DNA from: Paludibacteraceae bacterium
Lineage (GTDB): Bacteria; Bacteroidota; Bacteroidia; Bacteroidales; Paludibacteraceae
Length of the DNA: 64,000 nucleotides
Direction: 5' to 3'
NCBI GenBank assembly: GCA_024693065.1
Contig: JAILLP010000020.1
Coordinates: 124,001-188,000, forward strand
The translations under genes and the position numbers were made by a program. Positions 51,907 to 61,272 of the stretch are shown in pieces (positions within the stretch are counted from its first letter, which is position 1; each line of letters starts with the position of its first letter). The notes below the pieces were generated by a model. That model did not search any database, was not told the origin of the DNA, and saw only the letters and a list, made by a program, of their open reading frames with translations.

Positions 51907-53976
51907 ATGAATAAAAAATTATTTACACTAGTAGCAGCCTCGCTTTTAGGCATAGGCATTGCAAACGCACAATTAAACAAGAACACGTGTAAGTTTTTGG
52001 GGAACATCACCACAAGGGGGCAAATACAACCCAATGTGAGCGGTTTGAAGTATGAGGCAATGTGGGATCAGCTCACTTGCGAGAATGAGTCCAAATGGGG
52101 CGAAATCGTGAATTGCAAGGTGAGCAGCGCACAAGAGGGTATTCAGAAGTGGAAATGGAGTTCTAGCGACGCTCATTACAAATGGTGTAAACAGAATAAT
52201 GTATTATTCAAATTCCACTGTCTCGTTTGGACCAGCCAATTCCCGACAGTTTTGTCAAACTGTTCGCCTTCCGAATTGAAGCAACAGGTTGGATATTGGA
52301 TGGACGCTGTTGCGATCAAGTATCCTGATTTGGCGATAATCGATGTTGTTAACGAGGCAATCCCGGGACATGCCGAAGGTAGTGGTGGTGGTGATTTCAA
52401 GAAACTCTTGAGTCAAGCTTTGGGTAATAGCGGTACACCTTCCGACTACAAATGGATTACAGAGGCATTTAAAATGGCTCGTGAGAGATTCCCTAACGCC
52501 GTGTTGATTTACAACGACTATAACACTCTCACCCACCAGAAAAGTGAGTTCATAAGCCTTGTTTCGACATTGGTAAAACAAGGCGCTCCAATCGATGCTT
52601 ACGGACATCAGACCCACGATTTGGACGATTATTACCAGGGACACGGCAACAGCATGTCTGGTTTCGAGAACAATCTGAAGGATATCCACGACCAAATCAC
52701 AAGGAATGGCGGTAGGGAGTTGCAGTGTTACATTACAGAGTATGATATCAATCAGGCCAACGACAACACCCAGTTGGATATCATGAAGGGTTCCTTCCCT
52801 GCCATGTGGGAGGCTGACTACGTCTCTGGTATTACAATCTGGGGATATATAAATGGCGCCACTTGGAGATCCAACACAGGTTTAGTGTCGGGTCAAGGCC
52901 AAGACCGTGCCAGCATGAAATGGTTGCGCGAATACATGGCATCCGACAAAGCCAAGGCCGCAACGGCAAAGTTCTGCGGAAAGGAAGCAGGTGGTCCTGC
53001 CGGTCCATCAGCAAGCGTTGAGGTAAGCAAATCAACTATTGTCCTTGGCAAGAGCGTGGATTTCTCGGTTACATTGAAGAATTCGGATAGCGGCATTAAG
53101 AGCGTAACCTACTACGCTGGTGACAATAAGATCGGAGAGGGAGAATCATTCACTTGGACTCCTGAAGAGGCTGGAAACTACTCCATCAAGGTTGTAGTCA
53201 TCACAAACAGCAATGATGAGGTAAAAGGATCTTCTTCTGTTAAGGTGGTTGAACCTAACAAGCCTTATGGCGGATCCGCCACAGTTATCCCTGGCAAGAT
53301 CGAGGCTGAGAATTATGACGAAGGTGCGTCAGGCATGGCTTACTACGATCAATCGGAAGGCAACAAATGCGATGATTTCACCAACCACTATCGTAAGGAT
53401 GATGTTGACCTCAAAGAGATCTCTGGCGGTGTGGCAGTCGGTTCGTTCGAAGGTGACGAGTGGCTGTCTTATACCGTTGACGTGAAAAAGGATGGTGACT
53501 ACGACGTGACACTGCACTTGGGTGAAGGCAATGATTCAGGTTCATTGTCAGTGGAGTTCGACGAATCAAATGTCTCTTTCGATGTGAGTGTTAAGAAATT
53601 GGGTAGCTGGGGAACATTTGACGATGTGAAGGTGAGCAAAAAAGTTTCGCTTAAGAAAGGCGTTCAGAACATGGTCATCAAGAACACAGGAAGCTGGATT
53701 GATGTAGATTGGATCCAATTCGATTTGGATGGTTACGTAAGTTCTGTGGAGGACGTTAACGCACCAGTCGCTATCGGACCAAACCCTGCATCCTCAGAGG
53801 TGAAGGTTTACGGCGTCACTCCAATCAGTGTGGAGATCATCTCCGTGGAAGGTGTTGTGGTGAAGACGAGCAGTGAAAGCACTATCTCCGTGGCAGATTT
53901 ACAAGAGGGCAACTACATGGTTCGCATCGTCACAGAGAATGGTGTGACAGTAAAGAAACTTGTCGTAGTTAAATAA
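51907..53976 (+). CDS. GH10 endo-1,4-beta-xylanase with Ig-like, CBM6 and T9SS domains
   Basis: From the ATG at 51907 a 689-residue enzyme hydrolysing xylan backbones. It has a signal peptide (residues 1-21), then a GH10 catalytic domain (about 25-355) with FKFHCLVWTSQFP, the acid/base glutamate in IIDVVNEAIPG (Glu150) and the nucleophile in QCYITEYDIN (Glu278). An Ig-like domain (about 367-445) and a CBM6-type carbohydrate-binding module (about 455-610, with GKIEAENYDEG and SWIDVDWIQF) follow. A T9SS sorting domain (about 620-689, GPNPASSEVKVYG) ends the protein. It is expected to be secreted across the outer membrane. The signal at position WTSQ replaces the more usual WHSQ. No transporter, SusC/D pair or other glycoside hydrolase lies beside it, so it is not in a polysaccharide utilisation locus. 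Confidence 0.93.
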   Translation: MNKKLFTLVAASLLGIGIANAQLNKNTCKFLGNITTRGQIQPNVSGLKYEAMWDQLTCENESKWGEIVNCKVSSAQEGIQKWKWSSSDAHYKWCKQNNVLFKFHCLVWTSQFPTVLSNCSPSELKQQVGYWMDAVAIKYPDLAIIDVVNEAIPGHAEGSGGGDFKKLLSQALGNSGTPSDYKWITEAFKMARERFPNAVLIYNDYNTLTHQKSEFISLVSTLVKQGAPIDAYGHQTHDLDDYYQGHGNSMSGFENNLKDIHDQITRNGGRELQCYITEYDINQANDNTQLDIMKGSFPAMWEADYVSGITIWGYINGATWRSNTGLVSGQGQDRASMKWLREYMASDKAKAATAKFCGKEAGGPAGPSASVEVSKSTIVLGKSVDFSVTLKNSDSGIKSVTYYAGDNKIGEGESFTWTPEEAGNYSIKVVVITNSNDEVKGSSSVKVVEPNKPYGGSATVIPGKIEAENYDEGASGMAYYDQSEGNKCDDFTNHYRKDDVDLKEISGGVAVGSFEGDEWLSYTVDVKKDGDYDVTLHLGEGNDSGSLSVEFDESNVSFDVSVKKLGSWGTFDDVKVSKKVSLKKGVQNMVIKNTGSWIDVDWIQFDLDGYVSSVEDVNAPVAIGPNPASSEVKVYGVTPISVEIISVEGVVVKTSSESTISVADLQEGNYMVRIVTENGVTVKKLVVVK

Positions 53977-54017
53977 GCGGATCTGACTCTGTTTTTCACA
54001 GAACATTCATAATAGAT

Positions 54018-54052
54018 AAAAGCGGTTATGGGGCGTTTCCATAACCGCTTTT
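54018..54052. terminator. Terminator of the xylanase gene
   Basis: AAAGCGGTTATGG pairs with CCATAACCGCTTT, followed by TTATTATT; the minus strand has T-rich sequence too, so it may also serve hrpB. Confidence 0.85.
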
Positions 54053-54084
54053 ATTATTGATATCACTCCTTAGCCACGAGGGAA

Positions 54085-56586
54085 TCACGCCTTTCTCTTC
54101 ACTCCTCTCGTCGCCTCGGCCTCCAGCGGATTCTCCGGCCAATAATGCTTCGGGTAACGTCTACGGAGTTCCTTGCGCACCTCGAAATAGGCATTGTTCC
54201 AGAAGCTGCGAAGGTCCTGCGTCAGCTGCACCGGTTTGAAGCCTGGGGAGAGCAGTTCCATCAGCACCGGTCGGCGGCCATCGTCCACACGTGGTGTGTC
54301 GGTCAGGCCGAAACACTCCTGCAACCGCACGGAGAGCACGGGGTACTCCGCTCCTTGGCGATAGTCCAGCCGTATCTTGCTGCCCGTAGGCACCACGGCA
54401 TGGGTCGGTGCCAAACGGTCCACCTCCTGCTGTTGCTCGTATGTCAGCAACGACCACAAGGCGGATGAGAGGTCTATCTTCTTCATCTCGGCGGTGGTGG
54501 TCATCAAACGTCCATTGTCGTCCAAGTAGAAAGGCAACCACTCCTCCGCACGGGCGAGCACAGCCTCAACGCCCAAGTCAGGCAACTCCAGTTCGGGATG
54601 CCACGACGAGACGCACCGCACCCTCCTTTGCAGGCGTTCCACCTCCTCCGAGAAATCGAACATGCTCAGTCCCTCCTTCACCGCCGCCCCGCAAATCGTC
54701 TTGACGAGCAAGGCACGGTCCACATTGCGCAAGGGTTGCGCCGACACGAGCAACGCGCCGACACGCCGCTCCTCCTGGGCGACCACGCACCCGCGCTTCG
54801 CATCCCACGAGACAACCTCCCTGCGGGTCGTCAGAAGAGGGACCTCCTCTATAGCCAACGGGGAGGCGAGGAAAATCCTGCCCGACGCCACATTGACCGA
54901 AGCGACCGACAGCCAAGCGCACGAGGAGAGCGCATCCTCCCGAGCGAGGAAGACATCGTCACCGCTCGCCATGCGGAACCTACCACAATCATCCAAGGCG
55001 AAGGCGATGCGTTCAGGGTAGGCGGTCGCGATAAGACGGCCCACCTCCTTAGGGTCCGGCGCCTCGTTGTCCTCCTTCACATGGAGGAAAGAGCGGTACT
55101 CCTTCGCCACCTGAGCGACACGTCCCCAACGCCCCAAGGTGCCTCTGCCGCGCACCGTGCGCAGCATCACCAGACGGGTATTGATATCCGCATCATGCTC
55201 CTCGTCCGACAGCAGGTCACGCTCCTCAACCACCGCCGCGACATCCGCCGCCAGCGCCCGGAGCGCATTCGTCTCGCCCAGCAGCAACATCCTCGACACG
55301 CGAGGATGGCAAGGCAAATCGGCCATCCGCCTACCCAGTTCGGTGATCCTGCCCTCCGCATCGACTGCGCCCAATAGGCGGAGGAGGCGGGAAGCCTGGG
55401 AGACACTAAAGGAAGGAGGCGGGGTAAGCCACGGCAGACGCATGACGTCACTCTCTCCCCACGCCGCCACATCGAGCATCGTAGGGGCAAAGTCCGCCTG
55501 CAGGATCTCCGGAGAACGGTTCTCCTCCATGCGATGGTCCGTCGCAAGCGTCCATAGGCGATAGCAGACACCCGGTGCGACACGTCCCGCACGTCCCGCG
55601 CGCTGCGCCGCCACATCCTGGGTGACACGCACCGTGGCGAGCCTGCTCAGTCCGTTCCGCTGGTCGTAGAGCATCGTTCTGCCCCATCCCGAATCGACCA
55701 CGGCGCGGACGCCCTCGATCGTCAGGGAAGTCTCCGCGATGGAGGTCGCGAGCACCACCTTGCGCCGTCCCTCCGGGCTTGGCAGGACCGCACGACGTTG
55801 TTCGGTGGAAGAGAGCAGGCCGTAGAGCGGACAGACCTCCGCATCCTGCAAGAAAGCCAGGAGCGATTCACGGCAACGCAACACCTCCGCCTGTCCCGGC
55901 AGGAAAGCGAGGATATCGCCCTCCGTCTTCCCGAAGGCCACACGGACCGCATGCGCCACCTGTTCCGCCACGTGCGCCGCGTCAGACTCCTCCCCGTAGA
56001 GGATCTCGACAGGGAAGAGACGTCCCTCCGCCTTCACCACGGGAGCGTCCAGGGCCTGGGAGAGCGAATCGACATCGATGGTGGCGGACATCAGGACGAT
56101 GCGCAGGTCAGGGCGCAGGATCTGCTGCGACTCGCGCGTGAAAGCCAAGGCCACATCCGAGGCCAAGCTACGTTCATGGAATTCATCGAAAAGCACCACG
56201 GAGACCCCTTCGAGGCCAGGGTCATTGACCAGCATACGGGAAAGAATACCCTCCGTGATGACCTCGATGCGGGTTTGGGAGGATACCTTCGTCTCGAAGC
56301 GCACACGATACCCGACCGTCTCGCCCACCCGCTCATGCAACAGATCCGCCATGCGTTCGGCGATCTGCTTAGCGGCCAAGCGACGCGGCTCCAGCATCAA
56401 GACCTTTCCCTCGCAAGGGAGGTCGAACAGGATGGTCAAAGGCAACAAGGTAGACTTACCCGCACCGGGAGGCGCCGTCACGATCAGGCGGTTGCCCGCC
56501 CTCAGACGGTCATTCACCTCACCCGCAATGGCGAAAGCGGGCAAACGCTTCGCCTCAACCATATCGTATGGAACATTTTGATTCAT
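54085..56586 (-). CDS. hrpB: ATP-dependent RNA helicase HrpB
   Basis: An 833-residue DEAH-box-type helicase. Walker A is APPGAGKSTLLPL, motif II reads LFDEFHERSLASD, motif III VLMSATID and motif VI QRAGRAGRVAPG. The C-terminal half contains HrpB-specific regions (AWLSVASVNVASGRIFLASP; YPVLSVRLQECFGL). HrpB is found in many bacteria; its precise RNA or ribonucleoprotein role is not settled. Length is normal for the family. Very GC-rich at third codon positions relative to neighbours. Monocistronic or transcribed with the PBP gene 49 bp upstream. Confidence 0.95.
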   Translation of the reverse strand: MNQNVPYDMVEAKRLPAFAIAGEVNDRLRAGNRLIVTAPPGAGKSTLLPLTILFDLPCEGKVLMLEPRRLAAKQIAERMADLLHERVGETVGYRVRFETKVSSQTRIEVITEGILSRMLVNDPGLEGVSVVLFDEFHERSLASDVALAFTRESQQILRPDLRIVLMSATIDVDSLSQALDAPVVKAEGRLFPVEILYGEESDAAHVAEQVAHAVRVAFGKTEGDILAFLPGQAEVLRCRESLLAFLQDAEVCPLYGLLSSTEQRRAVLPSPEGRRKVVLATSIAETSLTIEGVRAVVDSGWGRTMLYDQRNGLSRLATVRVTQDVAAQRAGRAGRVAPGVCYRLWTLATDHRMEENRSPEILQADFAPTMLDVAAWGESDVMRLPWLTPPPSFSVSQASRLLRLLGAVDAEGRITELGRRMADLPCHPRVSRMLLLGETNALRALAADVAAVVEERDLLSDEEHDADINTRLVMLRTVRGRGTLGRWGRVAQVAKEYRSFLHVKEDNEAPDPKEVGRLIATAYPERIAFALDDCGRFRMASGDDVFLAREDALSSCAWLSVASVNVASGRIFLASPLAIEEVPLLTTRREVVSWDAKRGCVVAQEERRVGALLVSAQPLRNVDRALLVKTICGAAVKEGLSMFDFSEEVERLQRRVRCVSSWHPELELPDLGVEAVLARAEEWLPFYLDDNGRLMTTTAEMKKIDLSSALWSLLTYEQQQEVDRLAPTHAVVPTGSKIRLDYRQGAEYPVLSVRLQECFGLTDTPRVDDGRRPVLMELLSPGFKPVQLTQDLRSFWNNAYFEVRKELRRRYPKHYWPENPLEAEATRGVKRKA

Positions 56587-56635
56587 CGTATCACAGTTGC
56601 CACGAGGATTCAGGCATCACTGGGAAGGGAGGACA

Positions 56636-59600
56636 TCACCTGCGGCGACGCTCACGGCGCTTCTCACGACGCTCACGGCGGAGTTCCCTGCGCGACTTGC
56701 GCACATTGGTGCTATCCCCCACATTATCGGAGTCATCCCTGCCGAACAGACGTTTGAAGAATCCCCTCATGGCGGATTCCGTCGTGTCCGCCTGCATTTC
56801 CTCCTCTATAGGCTTACAATTAAATTCCTTCTTGATCTTACACTTCGGAGCACCGAACCGTGCCCGGTATTGAGTGGAGAGCACGTTATCGTTCAACACC
56901 TTCTCCAAGAAGAGACCCACGATCGGCAAGGCGGCTCGGCTTCCCTGACCCAGGTCGCCGTTGCGGAAGTGGATGCTACGGTACTCACCACCCACCCAGG
57001 TACCCGTCACGAGGTTAGGCGTGATGTTCATGTACCAAGCGTCCGAATAGTTGGCGGAGGTACCCGTCTTGCCACCGAAATCCGTACCCTTATGGATCTT
57101 ATACTTATACAAGCCCTGCGAAGTGCCCCGCTCGTCGCGCAAGCCCTCCTGCAGCATGTCGCGCATCAGGAAGGCCGTCTCCTCGTCCAGCACCCGCTCC
57201 TTCTTCACCTTAGAGCGGTAGATCACCTTGCCATCCTTGTCCTCGATGCGGGAGACCAGGATCGGGGCATGGAGTATACCCCCGTCCGCGATCACCGAAT
57301 AGGCGGTCGCCAGCTCGATGAGGGAGACATCCTCCGTACCCAAGCAGAGGGAAGGAATCGGGCGGACCGGGCTCTCGATGCCCATGCGGTGAGCAGTCTG
57401 GACAATCTTCTCCGGGGTGACCTGCTTCGCCACCTGCACCGCCACACTGTTGACCGAGCGGGCCAAGGCCGTCTTCAGCGTCATCGGCTCGTTCGAGAAG
57501 ACACCGCTAGCGTTCTGTGGCGTCCACAGTTTCATCTCGCCATCCTCCTCCGTCATCCAAGAGACGGCACTGTCGACCTTCGTGTCGCAGCTGCACATGC
57601 CTTGGCGCAAGGCCTCCGTGTAGACGAAGAGCTTAAACGTGGAGCCCGGCTGGCGTTTCGCCGTCACCTTATCGTACTGCCAATAGTAGAAATCGACGTC
57701 GCCCACCCAAGCCTTCACCGCGCCCGTGTGCGGGTCCATGGCGATGAAGCCACAGTGCAGGAACTTCAGGATGTGCGCCAAGGAGTCGCGGGTGCTCATC
57801 ACCGTGTCCGTGATGCCCCGCTTGTAATCGAAGATGCGCATCTTATGCGGCTTGCGCAACTCCTGGTCGATGACGATACCATCTCCCTTGTATTTCTTGT
57901 ACAAAGCCTTATAGGCCGATGTCTTCTTCAACATATCATCGATGAAGCCTACAATCTCGTGTTGCTTCTGGTCGCGCCAAGGGTTCTCCTTGCCCCAGTG
58001 CTTGTTGAACTGTTTCTGCAGTTCGCCCATCTGCTTGGCGACGCAAGCCTCCGCATAGTGTTGCATCCGGGAGTTGACCGTCGTGTAGATCTTCAATCCG
58101 TCGTGGTAGAGGTTGACGCTGTTCTTCTCGCACCACTCCTGCAACTCATTGTAGACCGCCTCACGGAAGTAGTGCGCATAGCCACTCAGGATATCCTCCT
58201 TGTAGATGTTCAGGCCCAGGTCCGTCGCACAGAGGGAGTCGCACTGGGCAGCGCTCATCGAACCGGCATCCGCCAGCAGATGGAGGATAAGATTCCGTCG
58301 CTTCTTGTTGTTCTCTGGGTTCTTTATAGGGTTGTAGTAAGTGTTCGCCTTCAGGATACCGATGATGCAGGCCGACTGCTCGTAGGTGAGCTTGTCCGGC
58401 GTCGTGTTGAAGTAGGTCTTCGCCGCCGACTTGATACCGAAGGTGTTGTTACCGAACGTCACCGTGTTGAGGTACATCGTGAGGATTTCCTTCTTCGTGT
58501 AGTGCTTCTCGACGCGCACCGCCCCGATGCACTCCTTCACCTTGACGATCGCCGTCTTCAGTCCAGGCACGTTGCACAACCTGCCCTTCGTATACTCCGA
58601 GCGCATCTTGAAGAGGTTCTTCACCAACTGTTGCGTAATGGTGCTGGCGCCACGGGCACGACCGCGCACCGCATCCTTCGCGGCGGAGAACATGCCTTGG
58701 TAATCGATGCCCTGGTGCTCATAGAAACGCTGGTCCTCCGTGCAGACCAGCGTCTGGATCAGCTCGGGGGAGAGCTCCTCATAAGTGACCGACGAACGGT
58801 TCTCCACGAAGAACTTACCCAGAAGGTCATTGTCCTCGCTATAGATCTCCGAAGCCTCCATCTGGATAGGGTTCTTCAGTTGTCCCATCGTAGGCGAAGC
58901 GCCGAAGAGACCGAACGTGTTCGCATCCACGCAGTAGCAGAAGAGGACACAAGCGAGCGGGATCGCCACGATAGTCGAAGCGAAGAGCACGAGCACACGT
59001 TTCTTCCAGGAACGCTTCTTTTTTCCTCTTCCCCTCTTTCTCTTTTCCTCCTTGGCGGCAGGTTCAGGCACCTCCTCCTTTTCGGGAGCCGGCATCTCCT
59101 CCACCGTCTCCTCACTCGTTTCTTTCCCTGTCTCTTCCGATGCTTCTTCCGGCGATTCCACAGCGTCTTCCTCGGACAACTCCTCCGTCGTCGACTCCTC
59201 CACCACCTCTTCATGCGCCACCTCAGGAGAGGCGACCGATTCAGGCGTCACATCCTCAGCCGGTCCCTTATCATCAGGGGTGAATCGCCACACCTTGTCC
59301 GTCTCCTCTTGGGAGATACCATTGTTTGGGATATATTTGGAGATCTTCTCTTCGTAGAATTTCTTCGCCCAAGCGGCGAGCAGGCCCGTCTTCGCGACCA
59401 CCCACGCCCAGGCGGCGGAGCATTTAGGCTTAGAGGCGTCGTAAGCGTTCCTCGCCTTATCCTTCGCCTTTTGGACCTTCTCAGGTATATTCTTTTCGGC
59501 AAGGAATTTTTGGGTGGAAGCCTCCGCCTCGGCCGTTTTGCCCTTCACCAGGGTCCATGTCTCCCGGGTCTTCTTCCAAGCCTTCGCGCCCCACTGGCTC

Positions 59601-59836
59601 GCCTTCTCACGGTACACGCGGCTCCTCTCCCGCAGGCTCGCAGACCAACAGGAGGCCTTCTCGCGGCACCTCTCCACCTTTTCAGGGATATTTTTTTCTT
59701 TCAGATAACAGGTCGCGGAATCCTTCCATGCTACGGATTTCGCACGGAACGAAACCCATGCCTCCCCCAGCTTTTTCGAAGCCAACTTCCCGTAACGGAT
59801 TGCGGACTCCCGCAACTTCTGAAGCAATTCAGTCAT
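56636..59836 (-). CDS. Class A penicillin-binding protein (PBP1a-type) with long N-terminal extension
   Basis: This 1066-residue bifunctional peptidoglycan synthase has a GT51 transglycosylase domain (about 340-510; CTEDQRFYEHQGIDYQGMF, RGASTITQQLVKNLF) and a transpeptidase domain (about 640-980). The active site is PGSTFKLF (SxxK), then ARSVNSVAVQ (SxN) and GGKTGTSANYSDAWY (KTG). The membrane anchor (VLVLFASTIVAIPLACVLF) lies at residues about 277-297 rather than near the start. Before it is a 270-residue N-terminal region with two KNIPEKV-type repeats, then an acidic Glu/Ser/Thr-rich linker and a basic patch next to the membrane; this is unusual. No signal of frameshift. The C-terminus is very basic (RRELRRERREKRRERRRR). 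Confidence 0.93.
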   Translation of the reverse strand: MTELLQKLRESAIRYGKLASKKLGEAWVSFRAKSVAWKDSATCYLKEKNIPEKVERCREKASCWSASLRERSRVYREKASQWGAKAWKKTRETWTLVKGKTAEAEASTQKFLAEKNIPEKVQKAKDKARNAYDASKPKCSAAWAWVVAKTGLLAAWAKKFYEEKISKYIPNNGISQEETDKVWRFTPDDKGPAEDVTPESVASPEVAHEEVVEESTTEELSEEDAVESPEEASEETGKETSEETVEEMPAPEKEEVPEPAAKEEKRKRGRGKKKRSWKKRVLVLFASTIVAIPLACVLFCYCVDANTFGLFGASPTMGQLKNPIQMEASEIYSEDNDLLGKFFVENRSSVTYEELSPELIQTLVCTEDQRFYEHQGIDYQGMFSAAKDAVRGRARGASTITQQLVKNLFKMRSEYTKGRLCNVPGLKTAIVKVKECIGAVRVEKHYTKKEILTMYLNTVTFGNNTFGIKSAAKTYFNTTPDKLTYEQSACIIGILKANTYYNPIKNPENNKKRRNLILHLLADAGSMSAAQCDSLCATDLGLNIYKEDILSGYAHYFREAVYNELQEWCEKNSVNLYHDGLKIYTTVNSRMQHYAEACVAKQMGELQKQFNKHWGKENPWRDQKQHEIVGFIDDMLKKTSAYKALYKKYKGDGIVIDQELRKPHKMRIFDYKRGITDTVMSTRDSLAHILKFLHCGFIAMDPHTGAVKAWVGDVDFYYWQYDKVTAKRQPGSTFKLFVYTEALRQGMCSCDTKVDSAVSWMTEEDGEMKLWTPQNASGVFSNEPMTLKTALARSVNSVAVQVAKQVTPEKIVQTAHRMGIESPVRPIPSLCLGTEDVSLIELATAYSVIADGGILHAPILVSRIEDKDGKVIYRSKVKKERVLDEETAFLMRDMLQEGLRDERGTSQGLYKYKIHKGTDFGGKTGTSANYSDAWYMNITPNLVTGTWVGGEYRSIHFRNGDLGQGSRAALPIVGLFLEKVLNDNVLSTQYRARFGAPKCKIKKEFNCKPIEEEMQADTTESAMRGFFKRLFGRDDSDNVGDSTNVRKSRRELRRERREKRRERRRR

Positions 59837-59996
59837 TTGTTTTCAAAATATTTAAATATTCGATACACCACATTGTGGTTGATCCTCAAAAATGGCACAC
59901 AACCTTCCTCCGTGAGAGTCCAATCGCCAACCACATCCATGTTTTACACACATCAGTCCGAAAGGCGCATCGCACGCCACGAACGACAATCGTCCG

Positions 59997-60027
59997 CAAA
60001 GGTATTAAAATTCGAAACATACGCAAA
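59997..60027 (-). promoter_or_regulatory. Promoter upstream of the PBP gene (TTTG-N19-TACCTTTG)
   Basis: Minus strand: perfect TAnnTTTG at 59997-60004 and TTTG at 60024-60027 with a 19-bp spacer. The predicted start near 59990 gives a leader of about 150 nt. The 372-bp gap 59837-60209 holds this promoter, a possible 33-codon frame and no other gene that I recognise. Confidence 0.7.
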
Positions 60028-60209
60028 CAAAGCAGGCTTTCCGTTCTCCAAAAGATGATCTATCCACCGGAAAAACACTTCCGACGAAGCAGAAGGCGAT
60101 TAGGCTTTCCACTTCGTCGGAGCATTCAATCATCAATAAATTACAAATTACAAACGATTAAATATCAAATGATTACAATCATTCAATACGGCAGGTGAAG
60201 CCCCCGTGA

Positions 60210-60827
60210 TCAGTCCTCGATCTCAATCATCTTCCCCTTCACCAACCATGCCACACCATAAAGGATCAGCAGGATAGCCTCAACAATCATCGTGAAATAG
60301 CGAGGGACGAGATGGAAGACCTTCATCAGAAGGAAGCATACCAAGCAAGCGACCATGCCCCATCCGCAGATACGGAAGATACGGTTCTTCTTCCGGCAAT
60401 TCCCCTTCGTGAACTGCACCAGGATATTGATGCTGAAGAGCGCGAACAAGACAGAAGCGGAGATCGTATGAATGATGTGGCTGGTGGCCGGCATCAGCTG
60501 GAAAAAGCCGATCGGGGCATCCTGCGGCAGGAACGTCGTGTTGCAAGGGAAAAGGACAACCCCCAAGGCACACACTCCAGAAGAGAAATTGAGGATCCGG
60601 TCACCCTTGTCATATCCGTAATAGGTCATCAGGAAAATGGCCGAACAGCTCAACATCATCGTAAGGACAGGCGTCAAATGATAGGTTGCGCTCAAGCTGT
60701 ACCACCATTCGTCGGGACGATCCGAAATCATCCAACCACCCGCCAAACACATCAAAGGCAAAAAGAGACCCAACCATCCAATCACTTTGCGTTGAGTCAG
60801 ATAAGACAATTCAACTACTTCACTCAT
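60210..60827 (-). CDS. Small polytopic membrane protein of unknown function
   Basis: A 205-residue protein with about six hydrophobic segments. It contains WWYSLSATYHLTPVLTMMLS, YYGYDKGDRILNFSSGVCAL and GVVLFPCNTTF, an arrangement that recalls the DUF998-like family; a confident assignment is not possible. The ATG at 60827 is used; a TTG four codons upstream is possible. It is monocistronic with its own -7 element. Confidence 0.75.
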   Translation of the reverse strand: MSEVVELSYLTQRKVIGWLGLFLPLMCLAGGWMISDRPDEWWYSLSATYHLTPVLTMMLSCSAIFLMTYYGYDKGDRILNFSSGVCALGVVLFPCNTTFLPQDAPIGFFQLMPATSHIIHTISASVLFALFSINILVQFTKGNCRKKNRIFRICGWGMVACLVCFLLMKVFHLVPRYFTMIVEAILLILYGVAWLVKGKMIEIED

Positions 60828-60906
60828 AAGTACTTGCAATAAATATTATTAAACAAATAAGAAAACACCGCGGACCTCCCACTGAAAAAAGGCTCACGAA
60901 TTTCCA

Positions 60907-60914
60907 CAAATATA
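60907..60914 (-). promoter_or_regulatory. -7 element (TATATTTG) of the small membrane protein gene
   Basis: Minus strand, perfect TAnnTTTG, 79 bp before the ATG. Confidence 0.5.
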
Positions 60915-60929
60915 AGAAATAAATCAAAG

Positions 60930-61032
60930 TCATTTACTATTTAGCTATTTACAATTTACTGTTATTTACTATTTACTATTTTGGATTTATTATTTAACAA
61001 TTTACTATTTAGCCATTTACGATTTACAATTT
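60930..61032. repeat. AT-rich ATTTACT-type heptamer repeat region
   Basis: Degenerate units ATTTACT, ATTTAGC, TATTTACA, ATTTACT follow each other, sharing the motif CTATTTAGCTATTT with the array at 43046. It fills a quarter of the 433-bp gap between the membrane protein and the SDR gene. Confidence 0.6.
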
Positions 61033-61148
61033 GGGAGGTGTAGGGTGAGGAACTGGGCTGTATTTCGGCACGTACAAATGGAATATCCATGGCAGGGAAT
61101 CGTGCGTCCAACATTTCTCAAAATCTTCTGAAAAAATCCTCAAAAAAG

Positions 61149-61179
61149 TTGGAAACAAGGCTCGAACACAATAAATTTG
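61149..61179 (+). promoter_or_regulatory. Promoter of the SDR/ATP-grasp operon (TTG-N20-TAAATTTG)
   Basis: TTG at 61149-61151 and a perfect TAnnTTTG at 61172-61179, giving a leader of roughly 85 nt before the ATG. Confidence 0.65.
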
Positions 61180-61272
61180 CGAAACGGACGGTTTATCATG
61201 CGCATATACGTGATTCACCTGACGGTTAAGAACATATCTGTAGTGTAGTAAGGAGAAAAAAGAGCAGAAGAC

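Noticed and set aside
54598-56757. Long plus-strand frames opposite hrpB
   Set aside because: Antisense shadows in a GC3-rich gene; the minus-strand product has all helicase motifs.
56597-60058. A 1153-codon open frame on the plus strand opposite the PBP gene
   Set aside because: It is the complement of a clearly real class A PBP gene with complete active-site motifs. The antisense product is His/Arg/Leu-rich with no domains; it arises from biased codon use on the true strand.
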